From NCBI RefSeq assembly GCF_032921865.1, contig NZ_CP136684.1, positions 4,440,501-4,504,500 on the forward strand: a DNA stretch of 64,000 nt, given 5' to 3'. Below are positions 55,080-63,342 of this stretch, in pieces. The stretch is from Thalassospira lucentensis. Its GTDB lineage: Bacteria; Pseudomonadota; Alphaproteobacteria; Rhodospirillales; Thalassospiraceae. The notes under the pieces are model-generated. The model ran no database searches. It saw only the letters and a program-made list of their open reading frames with translations, and was not told where the DNA came from. The first letter of the stretch is position 1, and every line of letters begins with the position of its first letter. A program made the position numbers and the translations under genes.

Positions 55080-55237
55080 AAGACGTTATCTCCCTTGTGC
55101 CGGTGTTTTATCGGGAATGCGTTCTGGCATCGCCCGGCTTGCGGATTTGTCCGCGTCCGATCACAGGCAGGATCGTAACACACCAAAGCCCCGAAACGCC
55201 AAAAGGTTTCACGGCAAATCCGCGGCATAATCGGGAG

Positions 55238-55255
55238 TGTCACGAATATGGGACA
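55238..55255. promoter_or_regulatory. Candidate upstream activator site for the AcoR-like protein
   Basis: TGTC (55238-55241), 10 bases, GACA (55252-55255); a looser TGTG...CACA pair follows about 30 bases later. Confidence 0.4.
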
Positions 55256-55384
55256 GTTTGTATCACCTGTGCCACCGTCGGGAACGGAATGACACAATCG
55301 CTCCTGATCACCGCCCTCCTCCAACCGATTGTTAAAAGACGAAAAAACGGATCATTCGATCATCTGGCACGGGATTTTACTAAT

Positions 55385-55399
55385 TGGCACGGGCTTTGC
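55385..55399 (+). promoter_or_regulatory. Sigma-54 (-24/-12) promoter of the aldehyde dehydrogenase operon
   Basis: TGGCAC (55385-55390), 5 bases, TTGC (55396-55399): GG and GC 10 bases apart, an exact consensus. It lies 65 bases before the ATG. Confidence 0.9.
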
Positions 55400-55464
55400 G
55401 GAAATGTCAGGGCCAAAACCAAAAACAGGTGGCAAAGCCGCCTTCCGATCATGGAGGATCCAAG

Positions 55465-56985
55465 ATGATTTACAAGAATCCGGGCGACGCGGGCAGCGTC
55501 GTTGCATTCAAATCCCGTTATGACAACTATATCGGTGGCGAATGGACCGCCCCGGTCAAGGGCCAGTATTTCGAAAATGTCTCGCCGGTGAATGGCAAGC
55601 CGTTCTGCGAAATCGCACGATCCAGTTCGGAAGATATCGAAAAGGCACTTGATGCCGCCCACGCTGCAGCAGAAGCATGGGGCAAAACATCGGTCACCGA
55701 ACGCGCCAATATCCTCAATAAAATCGCCGACCGCATGGAACAGAACCTTGAAATGCTGGCGGTTGCCGAGACATGGGATAATGGCAAGGCGGTGCGTGAA
55801 ACGCTGGCCGCCGACATTCCGCTGGCGATTGATCATTTCCGGTATTTTGCCGGTGCGATCCGCGCACAGGAAGGATCGCTTGGCGAGATTGACGACAACA
55901 CCGTCGCCTATCACTTCCACGAACCGCTTGGCGTTGTCGGGCAGATCATCCCATGGAACTTCCCGATCCTGATGGCAGTCTGGAAACTCGCCCCGGCACT
56001 CGCGGCTGGCAACTGCGTTGTCCTGAAACCGGCCGAACAGACCCCGGCATCAATTTGCGTGCTGCTGGAACTGGTTGGTGATCTTCTTCCGGCTGGCGTG
56101 CTGAACGTTGTGCAGGGCTTCGGGGTCGAAGCAGGCAAACCATTGGCACAAAGCAACCGGGTCGCCAAGGTCGCCTTTACCGGTGAAACCACCACCGGCC
56201 GCCTGATCATGCAATATGCCAGTGAAAACATCATTCCGGTCACGCTGGAACTGGGTGGCAAATCGCCGAACATCTTCTTTGATGACGTGATGGCACAGGA
56301 TGACGATTTCCGTCAGAAAGCCGCCGAAGGCCTGACCATGTTCGCGCTCAACCAGGGCGAGGTCTGCACCTGCCCGTCGCGCGCACTTATTCAGGAAAAT
56401 ATCTATGACAAGTTCATGGATGGCGTGCTTTCACGCGTGGCCCACATCAAGCAGGGCAACCCGCTTGATAGTGAAACCATGATCGGCGCGCAGGCATCGA
56501 CCGAACAAATGGAAAAAATCCTGTCCTACCTTGATATCGGCAAGCAGGAAGGTGCCGAAGTCCTTTGCGGCGGTGGCAAGGCGGAACTGGGTGGTGATCT
56601 TTCGACCGGGTTCTATATCCAGCCAACCATCTTCAAGGGCCATAACCGGATGCGGATTTTCCAGGAGGAAATCTTTGGCCCGGTTGTTTCGGCCACGACC
56701 TTCAAGGACGAGGCAGAGGCGCTTAAAATCGCCAACGATACGCTTTATGGCCTTGGTGCCGGTGTCTGGACCCGTGATGGCACACGCGCCTACCGGTTTG
56801 GCCGCAATATCAAGGCCGGTCGCGTCTGGACCAATTGCTATCACCTCTATCCGGCACATGCGGCCTTTGGCGGCTACAAGCAATCGGGCATCGGACGTGA
56901 AAACCACAAGATGATGCTGAACCATTATCAGCAGACCAAGAACCTGCTGGTTTCCTATGATCCGAAACCGATGGGCTTCTTCTGA
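55465..56985 (+). CDS. Acetaldehyde/aldehyde dehydrogenase (ExaC/AcoD type)
   Basis: 506 residues, the exact length of ExaC-type NAD-dependent aldehyde dehydrogenases. It has [20 protein letters not shown], the NAD loop [13 protein letters not shown], the general-base [12 protein letters not shown], and the catalytic cysteine in [13 protein letters not shown] (~302). It oxidises acetaldehyde to acetate in ethanol or acetoin catabolism. The ATG at 55465 has GGAGG 9 bases upstream; an in-frame ATG at 55384 would lie inside the sigma-54 promoter. It is followed by a DUF779 gene in the same operon. Confidence 0.95.
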   Translation: MIYKNPGDAGSVVAFKSRYDNYIGGEWTAPVKGQYFENVSPVNGKPFCEIARSSSEDIEKALDAAHAAAEAWGKTSVTERANILNKIADRMEQNLEMLAVAETWDNGKAVRETLAADIPLAIDHFRYFAGAIRAQEGSLGEIDDNTVAYHFHEPLGVVGQIIPWNFPILMAVWKLAPALAAGNCVVLKPAEQTPASICVLLELVGDLLPAGVLNVVQGFGVEAGKPLAQSNRVAKVAFTGETTTGRLIMQYASENIIPVTLELGGKSPNIFFDDVMAQDDDFRQKAAEGLTMFALNQGEVCTCPSRALIQENIYDKFMDGVLSRVAHIKQGNPLDSETMIGAQASTEQMEKILSYLDIGKQEGAEVLCGGGKAELGGDLSTGFYIQPTIFKGHNRMRIFQEEIFGPVVSATTFKDEAEALKIANDTLYGLGAGVWTRDGTRAYRFGRNIKAGRVWTNCYHLYPAHAAFGGYKQSGIGRENHKMMLNHYQQTKNLLVSYDPKPMGFF

Positions 56986-57047
56986 TCGGAATGTTCTGGC
57001 CGGGGTCCTGTTCATCCCCGGCCCTTCCCGATACAGAGGAGGTTGTC

Positions 57048-57461
57048 ATGACAACAGACCAAATTCCGGTAAGGGTCACAGCCACCGATGCGGCCATAGC
57101 CCTGATCCGGAAGCTCAAGGACATTCACGGACCGCTGATGTTTCATCAGTCAGGTGGATGCTGCGACGGCAGTGCACCGATGTGCTTTCCGAATGGGGAA
57201 TTCAAAACCGGCGATCAGGACGTGTTGCTGGGCGAGATTGAAGGCAGCCCGTTTTATATCGGACGCGCGCAATTCGAATATTGGCGTCACACACAGCTGA
57301 TCATTGACGTCGTGGATGGACGCGGCGGGATGTTTTCGCTTGAGGGACCCGAAGGCAAACGCTTTCTGACCCGATCACGCATCTTCACCGATGACGAATG
57401 GAATGCACTGAAACACGCCAAACAAGGAAACGAGCAATCTAAAACAGAAGCAAGAACGTAA
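57048..57461 (+). CDS. DUF779 protein of the acetaldehyde dehydrogenase operon
   Basis: 137 residues. The conserved core is LMFHQSGGCCDGSAPMC (~30-46), with three cysteines, followed by RAQFEYWRHTQLIIDVVDG and GRGGMFSLEGPEG. DUF779 proteins are regularly encoded next to ExaC/AcoD-type dehydrogenases, but their role is unknown; the Cys cluster suggests metal binding. GAGGAGG lies 6 bases before the ATG. Confidence 0.92.
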   Translation: MTTDQIPVRVTATDAAIALIRKLKDIHGPLMFHQSGGCCDGSAPMCFPNGEFKTGDQDVLLGEIEGSPFYIGRAQFEYWRHTQLIIDVVDGRGGMFSLEGPEGKRFLTRSRIFTDDEWNALKHAKQGNEQSKTEART

Positions 57462-57562
57462 AGAAGATTACCAACGCAGATCTACCCGTGACATTGCGCG
57501 ATCCCTGCCTCCCAAAGAGTCTGCTCCGCAATGTCTGAAGATGCCGGACGCATCTTCCCCTT

Positions 57563-57603
57563 GCCCGTCGCCATCCCCCCCGAACAGGCGACGGGCTTTT
57601 TTT
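57563..57603 (+). terminator. Terminator of the aldehyde dehydrogenase operon
   Basis: GCCCGTCGCC (57563-57572) pairs with GGCGACGGGC (57587-57596), followed by seven T's. Confidence 0.9.
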
Positions 57604-57740
57604 ATCCCTATCGAAGCCATTAAAATTATTGCGAAAAAATCTGGAACAACGTCCCTACTGCATGTGTTCTGCAATTGGAAAGCGACCCCGGGACGCAAAG
57701 CGCCCGGAACTGAATTCCAACACAAAAGGAGCATCACATT

Positions 57741-58439
57741 ATGCGACGCTCAATGATTACACTGACCGCCCTTTCCGCTATTGCCATGGGGACAGCCCCC
57801 GCGATGGCAGCAGAGCAGCAGAAAGAAAATCCGCAACTTCCCGAAACGACGCAGCAGTCGACGCAGAAAAATCCTGCGATCCTTAACGAAGCGGAATCGG
57901 TGCATCTTTCGGGGATGGTAAAAGAAATTACCGATAACCAGTTCACCATGAACTACGGCAATGGCGAAATTGCCGTCGATATGACCGATTACACCTGGTT
58001 CGACCAAGGCTTCATCAAAGCTGGCGACAAGGTCCGCGTTAATGGTGAAGTTTCCGAAGGGTTCTTCACCGACAAGATGGTTGTCGCGACGTCGATCTTC
58101 CTCCCGGAACGCGGCGCCTATTACACCAATGGCGAGGATCGCACCGGCTTTGTGAACAATAGCGGCCTTGCAACAGGCGACGAATGGGTGACATTCACCG
58201 GCGAGGTCACGGAAATCCGCGAAGATGAAATTGCCCTGAATACCGGCAATACATCAATCACTGTCGATACCAGTGATGTGCCGGAAAACAGTGCCGATGG
58301 ACAGACCTATCAGAAAATCAAAACCGGGGATCGGGTTTCGGTCGCCGGGGAGATGGATGCAGCCGGCCTGTTTACCGACCGGGAGCTTGTTGCATCGTCG
58401 ATTGTCGTCATGAATGACAGCGACACCTACATGCAGTAA
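57741..58439 (+). CDS. Exported protein with two OB-fold-like repeats
   Basis: 232 residues. Signal peptide to ~24 (AMAA before EQQKEN), then a Gln/Pro/Asn linker. Two repeats follow: VHLSGMVKEITDNQFTM (~54) and VTFTGEVTEIREDEIAL (~152). Each continues with GDKVRV or GDRVSV and ends FTDKMVVATSI or FTDRELVASSI, the pattern of bacterial OB-fold (BOF) periplasmic proteins. Function unknown; stress or envelope roles are known for such proteins. AAAGGAG precedes the ATG. Confidence 0.68.
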   Translation: MRRSMITLTALSAIAMGTAPAMAAEQQKENPQLPETTQQSTQKNPAILNEAESVHLSGMVKEITDNQFTMNYGNGEIAVDMTDYTWFDQGFIKAGDKVRVNGEVSEGFFTDKMVVATSIFLPERGAYYTNGEDRTGFVNNSGLATGDEWVTFTGEVTEIREDEIALNTGNTSITVDTSDVPENSADGQTYQKIKTGDRVSVAGEMDAAGLFTDRELVASSIVVMNDSDTYMQ

Positions 58440-58470
58440 CCCGTTAAAGATAACCGTTACCTGAAGATAT

Positions 58471-58507
58471 AAAAATGGCCGACGCCGGGAAACTGGCGTC
58501 GGCTTTT
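58471..58507. terminator. Bidirectional terminator between the OB-fold gene and yeiH
   Basis: GCCGACGCC (58478-58486) pairs with GGCGTCGGC (58495-58503), with A's on the left and TTTT on the right, so it can serve both convergent genes. Confidence 0.85.
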
Positions 58508-58517
58508 CTGTTCAGGA

Positions 58518-59522
58518 TCAGGCCAAAATCACCAGAACCAGAAATCCCAGCGCGCACAGCACCAGAAGCGATAGAAGGGCCGCGGCAATCACCCGCCCTC
58601 CGACATGCATGAAGCTTCGGATATCGACACTTAACCCCAGTGCCGCCATGGCAAGGATGGTCAGGAAGGATGATATCGTGCGCATCGGTTCCAGCGCGAT
58701 TTCGGGGATCAGACCAAACGAACGGGCTGCCATCATGGCCACGAACCCGACAATGAACCACGGCACCATCTGGGTCAGAGGCAGGCGAACCTCGCGTTTG
58801 CGCCCGCCCATCAGGGCAAGCGTAAAGATCACCGGGCCAAGCATCAGAACGCGGATCAGCTTGACCAGGGTGCCGACCTGCACGGCCAAGGCTCCTGCCG
58901 GGGCGGTCGCGGCCAGAACCTGCGGGACGGCATAAACCGTCAGCCCGGAAAAGATACCATATTGCGCGGCACTCAGGCCCAGACCGACATGCACCAGCGG
59001 CAAAACAAAGACAAAAAGAACCCCCAAAACGGCAGTAAAGGCGATGGAGGCCGCAACATCATCGGATTTTGCCGAAATCACCGGGGCGGTGGCGGCAATC
59101 GCCGAATTGCCGCAGATCGAATTGCCGCACGCCACCAGCATCGACAAATGCTTCGACAGGCCAAGTGCCCGCCCGATATGGAAGCTTAAAAACAGGCTGG
59201 CACAAACCACCAGAACGATGGCCGCAATCAGGCCAAAGCCCGCCTGCCCCAGGGCCTGCGCACTGATTGAGGCACCCAGAAAGACAATCGCAATTTCAAG
59301 CACCGTCTTGCCACAAAACCGCACACCGTCATGAAACGGCTTGGCAAGGCCGAACACGGATCGCACCACTACCCCCAGAAGGATCGCAAAAACCAGACTT
59401 TCGATCCAGCCATGCCCCAGAAGGCTACGCTCCGCCTGCTCGACCAGTTTCGCGATCAACGCAATCGCCGTGGTCAGGAACAGACCGGGCAAAAGAGATT
59501 TCAGGTGCGCTTTAAAAAACAT
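58518..59522 (-). CDS. YeiH/UPF0324-family putative sulfate exporter
   Basis: 334 residues, about ten membrane segments. The family signature ACGNSICGNSAIAATAPVI lies at ~131-150, and LSMLVACG precedes it. YeiH homologues are proposed to export sulfate or sulfonate breakdown products; transport is inferred from family only. It is divergent from a LysR gene, the standard arrangement for yeiH-yeiE pairs. Confidence 0.88.
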   Translation of the reverse strand: MFFKAHLKSLLPGLFLTTAIALIAKLVEQAERSLLGHGWIESLVFAILLGVVVRSVFGLAKPFHDGVRFCGKTVLEIAIVFLGASISAQALGQAGFGLIAAIVLVVCASLFLSFHIGRALGLSKHLSMLVACGNSICGNSAIAATAPVISAKSDDVAASIAFTAVLGVLFVFVLPLVHVGLGLSAAQYGIFSGLTVYAVPQVLAATAPAGALAVQVGTLVKLIRVLMLGPVIFTLALMGGRKREVRLPLTQMVPWFIVGFVAMMAARSFGLIPEIALEPMRTISSFLTILAMAALGLSVDIRSFMHVGGRVIAAALLSLLVLCALGFLVLVILA

Positions 59523-59573
59523 GATTTGCCTGTGAAATGTGACAGGCAGAAAATCACACGATCAATCATTTAC

Positions 59574-59594
59574 ATCCATCGAATAAAAATGGAT
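59574..59594. promoter_or_regulatory. Inverted repeat upstream of the LysR gene, site A
   Basis: ATCCAT (59574-59579) and ATGGAT (59589-59594), 9 bases apart. Confidence 0.4.
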
Positions 59595-59598
59595 ATTT

Positions 59599-59617
59599 CA
59601 TTCGATATTTTCGAATG
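59599..59617. promoter_or_regulatory. Perfect palindrome upstream of the LysR gene, site B
   Basis: CATTCGA (59599-59605), TATTT, TCGAATG (59611-59617). A strong candidate LysR site in the yeiH-lysR spacer. Confidence 0.55.
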
Positions 59618-59634
59618 ATTTATGGATAGACGCC

Positions 59635-60528
59635 ATGATGACGCTTGAGCAACTCGCCATCTTTGTTGCCGTGGCCGAACGCGAACATCTGACAAAGGCC
59701 GCCGATGCAATCGGCCTGACCCCCTCCGCGGTCAGTTCGGCGATCAAGAACCTCGAAGGGTTTTATGGCGTTGCATTGTTCCATCGGGTCGGACGACGGA
59801 TCGAGCTTAGCGAAACCGGGCGGCTGTTTTTAAACGAGGCCAAGGCGACCCTGGCACGCGCACGCGCCGCCGAACTGACACTGGCCGAACTTGGCGGCTT
59901 GCTGCGTGGTGAACTTAACGTCTATGCCAGCCAGACAATTGCCAGTTATTGGCTGCCGCCCTTCTTGATGCAGTTTCATGACCAGTATCCCGGTATTGCC
60001 ATCAATCTTACGATTGGCAATACCAAGACCGTGGCCGATGCCGTCCGTGGTGGTGCCGCCGATATCGGCTTTATCGAAGGCGACGTAAATGAACCCGTCC
60101 TTGCCATGCGCGAAGTCGCCGAAGACGCCCTGGTGATCGTGGTCGGGCCCAAGCATCCATGGGCCGATGGAAGGCCGCTAAGCGCGCAGGACCTTACAAC
60201 CCAAAGCAGCTGGGTGCTCCGCGAAGCCGGTTCCGGCACAAGGTCTGAATTTGAAAATGCCCTGCGCCAGTCGGGCGTTGATCCGCAAAAACTTAAAATT
60301 GCCCTGACATTACCGGCAAACGAGGCAGTGATCACCGCGGTTGAAACCGGCATCAGCGCCACCGCCGTTTCAAGCTTTGCCGTCAGTTCCCTGATCGCGC
60401 AGGGGCGGCTTTTCCGTGCGGCATTTCACATCCGCCCGCGCAAATTCATGATGCTGCGCCACGAGGAACGCCGCCAGACGCAAAGTTCGCTGGCGCTGGA
60501 AAAGCTTTGCCTTTCAACAAACGCATAA
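59635..60528 (+). CDS. LysR-type regulator divergent from yeiH (YeiE-like)
   Basis: 297 residues. HTH at 2-62 (TLEQLAIFVAVAEREHLTKA, LTPSAVSSAIKNLEG), followed by a CysB-like effector domain (LNVYASQTIASYWLPPFLMQ, GFIEGDVNEPVL, VLREAGSGTRSEFENAL). The latter is of the YeiE/CbbR subgroup. GGATAG precedes the first of two adjacent ATG codons. It probably controls yeiH. Confidence 0.92.
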   Translation: MMTLEQLAIFVAVAEREHLTKAADAIGLTPSAVSSAIKNLEGFYGVALFHRVGRRIELSETGRLFLNEAKATLARARAAELTLAELGGLLRGELNVYASQTIASYWLPPFLMQFHDQYPGIAINLTIGNTKTVADAVRGGAADIGFIEGDVNEPVLAMREVAEDALVIVVGPKHPWADGRPLSAQDLTTQSSWVLREAGSGTRSEFENALRQSGVDPQKLKIALTLPANEAVITAVETGISATAVSSFAVSSLIAQGRLFRAAFHIRPRKFMMLRHEERRQTQSSLALEKLCLSTNA

Positions 60529-60548
60529 TCGAATTTTTCCAGATCAAA

Positions 60549-60564
60549 ATTGCGAATACGCAAT
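60549..60564. promoter_or_regulatory. FNR/FixK-like palindrome upstream of cioAB
   Basis: ATTGCG (60549-60554), AATA, CGCAAT (60559-60564). The core TTGCG-N4-CGCAA has FNR-family symmetry and spacing but differs from TTGAT-N4-ATCAA. Confidence 0.45.
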
Positions 60565-60647
60565 GCACAATGCATGCGGGAACTTTATCTAATTGTCCTT
60601 ATGAACACGGCCTCTGATCCTTTGCTTTCATCGGATCAGGTCATGTA

Positions 60648-60728
60648 ATGAGCGATTTCGCGTTGCAGCGAAAAACGCGGCCGGACAGGAAGGCTTTGCC
60701 TGACAAAAGGACCAACGCCAATGTTTGA
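60648..60728 (+). CDS. Possible 26-codon leader ORF overlapping the cioA start
   Basis: ATG at 60648, then a Lys/Arg-rich frame ending TGA at 60726-60728, inside the first codons of cioA. AGG lies 9 bases before the ATG. Hairpins CTGATCC/GGATCAG (60614-60639) and TTTCGC/GCGAAA (60656-60673) flank its beginning. Confidence 0.3.
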   Translation: MSDFALQRKTRPDRKALPDKRTNANV

Positions 60729-62106
60729 TCCCGATATATTGGCCCGCATACAATTCGCGTTCACCATCTCGTTCCACATCATTTTTCCGTCTTTTACCAT
60801 TGGATTGGCCAGTTTCCTTTTCGTGCTCGAAGCACTTTGGCTGCGCACGCGCGATGATACCTATCTGGCGCTGTATAAATTCTGGCTGAAAATCTTTGCG
60901 CTGGCCTTTGGCATGGGCGTGGTTTCGGGCATTGTGATGTCCTATCAGTTCGGAACGAACTGGGGGCCGTTTTCCGAATTTACCGGCGGGGTTCTGGGGC
61001 CGCTTATGGCCTATGAAGTGCTAAGCGCCTTTTTCCTCGAAGCCGGTTTCCTAGGCATCATGTTGTTTGGCCTTAACCGTGTCGGACCGAAATTGCATTT
61101 CACCGCGACCACCATGGTTGCGATCGGCACCCTGTTTTCGGCCTTCTGGATTTTGTCGGCCAATAGCTGGATGCAAACACCCACCGGCCATATCATCGAA
61201 AATGGCCGGGCGGTTGTCGAAAGCTGGTGGGATGTGGTGTTCAATCCAAGCTTCCCGTACCGGCTTGTCCATATGGTTCTGGCGGCATTTCTGACCACCG
61301 CACTTGTTGTCGGTGCCGTCGGTGCGTGGCATTTGCTGCGTGATCGGGAAAACCGCGCGGCACGGATCATGTTTTCCATGGCAATGTGGATGGCGGCCAT
61401 TGTCGCCCCGGTCCAGATCGTCGCCGGTGACATGCACGGGCTTAATACCCTTGAATATCAACCGGCCAAGGTCGCCGCGATGGAAGGCCATTTTGAGACG
61501 CAGAATGGTGCCCCGCTGATCCTGTTTGGCTGGCCCGACATGGCGGCAGAGGAAACAAAATATGCCGTCGAAATCCCGAAACTGGGATCGATGATCCTGA
61601 CACATGACTGGGATGGCAGGATCACCGGATTAAAGGATTTCGCCCCCGAAGACCGCCCGAATGCGACCATCGTATTCTGGACATTCCGCATCATGGTCGG
61701 GCTGGGCCTTTTGATGGCGTTACTCGGCATTGCCAGCCTGTTCGCCCGGTGGCGCAAATCGATTTATAGCTGTACGTGGCTGCATCGCTTTGCCCTGATC
61801 ATGGGGCCAAGCGGCTTTATCGCCATTCTGGCCGGGTGGTTCACCACCGAAATCGGGCGTCAGCCATGGGTGGTTTACGGATTGATGCGCACATCCGAAG
61901 CCGGATCACCGGTCGCCCCGGCCGCGATTGCCGGATCGCTTGCCGCATTCGTTATTGTCTATACCATCGTTTTCGGGGTTGGCACCGCCTATATCATCCG
62001 CGCGATGAACAGGGACCCGCGCTTTGCCCATTCGCCCAAGGGTGAAGTGCTGCGCGCCGGTAGCCGTCCGGTTGCCGATCCCACCTTCCCGCAGGCAGGA
62101 GAATGA
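60721..62106 (+). CDS. cioA: Cytochrome bd-type (cyanide-insensitive) ubiquinol oxidase subunit I
   Basis: 461 residues, about nine membrane segments. Haem ligands are visible in IQFAFTISFHIIFPSFTIGL (H18), PLMAYEVLSAFFLEAGFLG (conserved Glu), and IVAPVQIVAGDMHGLNTLEYQP. The short quinol loop and overall length fit the CIO group rather than E. coli CydA (~520). It reduces O2 to water with quinol electrons, resists cyanide and does not pump protons. AAAGGA precedes the ATG. cioB follows with 2 bases between. Confidence 0.95.
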   Translation: MFDPDILARIQFAFTISFHIIFPSFTIGLASFLFVLEALWLRTRDDTYLALYKFWLKIFALAFGMGVVSGIVMSYQFGTNWGPFSEFTGGVLGPLMAYEVLSAFFLEAGFLGIMLFGLNRVGPKLHFTATTMVAIGTLFSAFWILSANSWMQTPTGHIIENGRAVVESWWDVVFNPSFPYRLVHMVLAAFLTTALVVGAVGAWHLLRDRENRAARIMFSMAMWMAAIVAPVQIVAGDMHGLNTLEYQPAKVAAMEGHFETQNGAPLILFGWPDMAAEETKYAVEIPKLGSMILTHDWDGRITGLKDFAPEDRPNATIVFWTFRIMVGLGLLMALLGIASLFARWRKSIYSCTWLHRFALIMGPSGFIAILAGWFTTEIGRQPWVVYGLMRTSEAGSPVAPAAIAGSLAAFVIVYTIVFGVGTAYIIRAMNRDPRFAHSPKGEVLRAGSRPVADPTFPQAGE

Positions 62107-62108
62107 TC

Positions 62109-63101
62109 ATGGATTATCAACTGATCTGGGCCCTGCTGATTGCGGTTGCCGTTTTTGCCTATGTCACGCTTGATGGCTTTGATCTTGGCATCGGCATTCT
62201 GTTTCCCTTTATCAAGGACCCTGCCAAACGCGGCAGGATGATGAATACGGTTGCCCCTGTGTGGGATGGCAATGAAACCTGGCTGGTGCTGGGCGGTGGC
62301 GGGCTTTATGCCGCCTTCCCGCTGGCCTATTCATTGCTGATGACCGCGTTTTACATTCCGGTTTTCACCATGCTTCTGGCCCTTGTGTTTCGCGGGGTCG
62401 CGTTCGAATTCCGGTTCAAAAGCCGCGATCACCAAAAACACTGGGACTTTGCCTTTTCCGCCGGGTCGATCATTGCCGCCGCGATGCAGGGTGCGATGCT
62501 GGGCGCCTTTATTGAAGGGATTGTGGTTGAAAATGCCAAATTCGTTGGCGGCCCGTTTGACTGGCTAAGCCCGTTTTCGGTGTTCTGCGCATCCGCCGTT
62601 GTGGTCGGCTATGCCCTGCTTGGCACTGGCTGGCTGATCATGAAGATGGAAGGCAATTTTCAGGGACGTTTGCGTGGCCTTGCCAAGCCTGCGGTCATCT
62701 GGATGGCGGCCAATCTTGGTGTGGTGTCGCTGATGACAAGCTATATCCACCCGGCTTATGCGGCGCGCTGGTTTGATATGCCAAACCTGTTTTTCCTGGC
62801 CCCGATCCCGATTGTCACGGCCGGTCTGCTTTTCTGGCTCTGGCATGCGGTAAAGCACCGCGAAAAGACGGTATTTGGCATTACACTTGGAATTTTCTTC
62901 CTGTGTTATGCCGGGTTCGGCATCACGCTTTATCCCAATATCGTCCCGCCGATGATTGATTTCAGGACCGCCGCCGCACCGGATAACAGCCTGTCCTTCA
63001 TGCTGGTCGGTGCTGCCATCCTGATCCCGATCATCCTGGCCTATACCGCCTATGCCTATTGGGTATTCCGGGGCAAGGTCGGGGATGAAGGATATCACTG
63101 A
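62109..63101 (+). CDS. cioB: Cytochrome bd-type ubiquinol oxidase subunit II
   Basis: 330 residues with eight or nine membrane segments. MDYQLIWALLIAVAVFAYVT begins the protein, then LDGFDLGIGILFPF and VAPVWDGNETWLVLGGGGLY, both characteristic of CydB/CioB. It partners CioA. The start at 62109 is preferred to 62103 because AGGAGA ends 6 bases before it. Its stop overlaps the next ATG (TGATG). Confidence 0.95.
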   Translation: MDYQLIWALLIAVAVFAYVTLDGFDLGIGILFPFIKDPAKRGRMMNTVAPVWDGNETWLVLGGGGLYAAFPLAYSLLMTAFYIPVFTMLLALVFRGVAFEFRFKSRDHQKHWDFAFSAGSIIAAAMQGAMLGAFIEGIVVENAKFVGGPFDWLSPFSVFCASAVVVGYALLGTGWLIMKMEGNFQGRLRGLAKPAVIWMAANLGVVSLMTSYIHPAYAARWFDMPNLFFLAPIPIVTAGLLFWLWHAVKHREKTVFGITLGIFFLCYAGFGITLYPNIVPPMIDFRTAAAPDNSLSFMLVGAAILIPIILAYTAYAYWVFRGKVGDEGYH

Positions 63102-63226
63102 TGTCCTTAGCACCATCCCCAAAAATCCGGCGTGTTCTTTGGTTTATCGGGCTCTATGCCGGGGGCATCCTTGTGATCGGGGCCTTGTCGCTTTTGCTGC
63201 GCAGCCTGATCACCGGGATTTCCTGA
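63101..63226 (+). CDS. Small membrane subunit of the bd-type oxidase (DUF2474 type)
   Basis: 41 residues beginning MSLAPSPKIRRVLWFIGLYA: a short basic N-terminus followed by one transmembrane helix. The ATG shares a base with the cioB stop, so it is translationally coupled. Position, size and a single helix match DUF2474/CydX-like accessory subunits that stabilise bd oxidases. It is too short for usual gene calling. Confidence 0.8.
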   Translation: MSLAPSPKIRRVLWFIGLYAGGILVIGALSLLLRSLITGIS

Positions 63227-63235
63227 AAGGACCCG

Positions 63236-63260
63236 GTCACAAATACCGGATGTAACCGTC
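63236..63260 (+). promoter_or_regulatory. ECF-type promoter identical in both boxes and spacing to the R-body sites
   Basis: GTCACAA (63236-63242), 14 bases, CGTC (63257-63260). It lies after the oxidase operon and points at a hairpin plus terminator instead of a gene. Confidence 0.6.
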
Positions 63261-63265
63261 TACCT

Positions 63266-63327
63266 GCTGACACTTGTCAGCAACTCCGGCCCGGCAGAAA
63301 GGTCCCCCACCCCTGCCGGGCTTTTTT
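63266..63327 (+). ncRNA. Predicted ~60-nt small RNA
   Basis: From the expected start site the transcript would open with a hairpin (GCTGACA at 63266-63272, TGTCAGC at 63275-63281). It then has a short single strand and ends in the terminator at 63289-63327, whose loop is C-rich (GGTCCCCCACCCC). No reading frame is present. C-rich loops pair with ribosome binding sites in several alphaproteobacterial small RNAs. Expression is not shown. Confidence 0.45.
63289..63327 (+). terminator. Rho-independent terminator
   Basis: GCCCGGCAG (63289-63297) pairs with CTGCCGGGC (63313-63321), followed by six T's. It ends both the cio operon and the predicted small RNA. Confidence 0.9.
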
Positions 63328-63342
63328 ATTCGGGTCTACTGA

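Larger units (their letters stand above)
55080..55464. other. Regulatory region between the AcoR-like gene and the aldehyde dehydrogenase
   Basis: 385 bases without a gene. It carries the candidate activator site at 55238-55255 and the sigma-54 promoter at 55385-55399, about 130 bases apart, a distance suited to looping. A second partial -24 copy (TGGCACGGG) occurs at 55365-55373. Confidence 0.6.
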
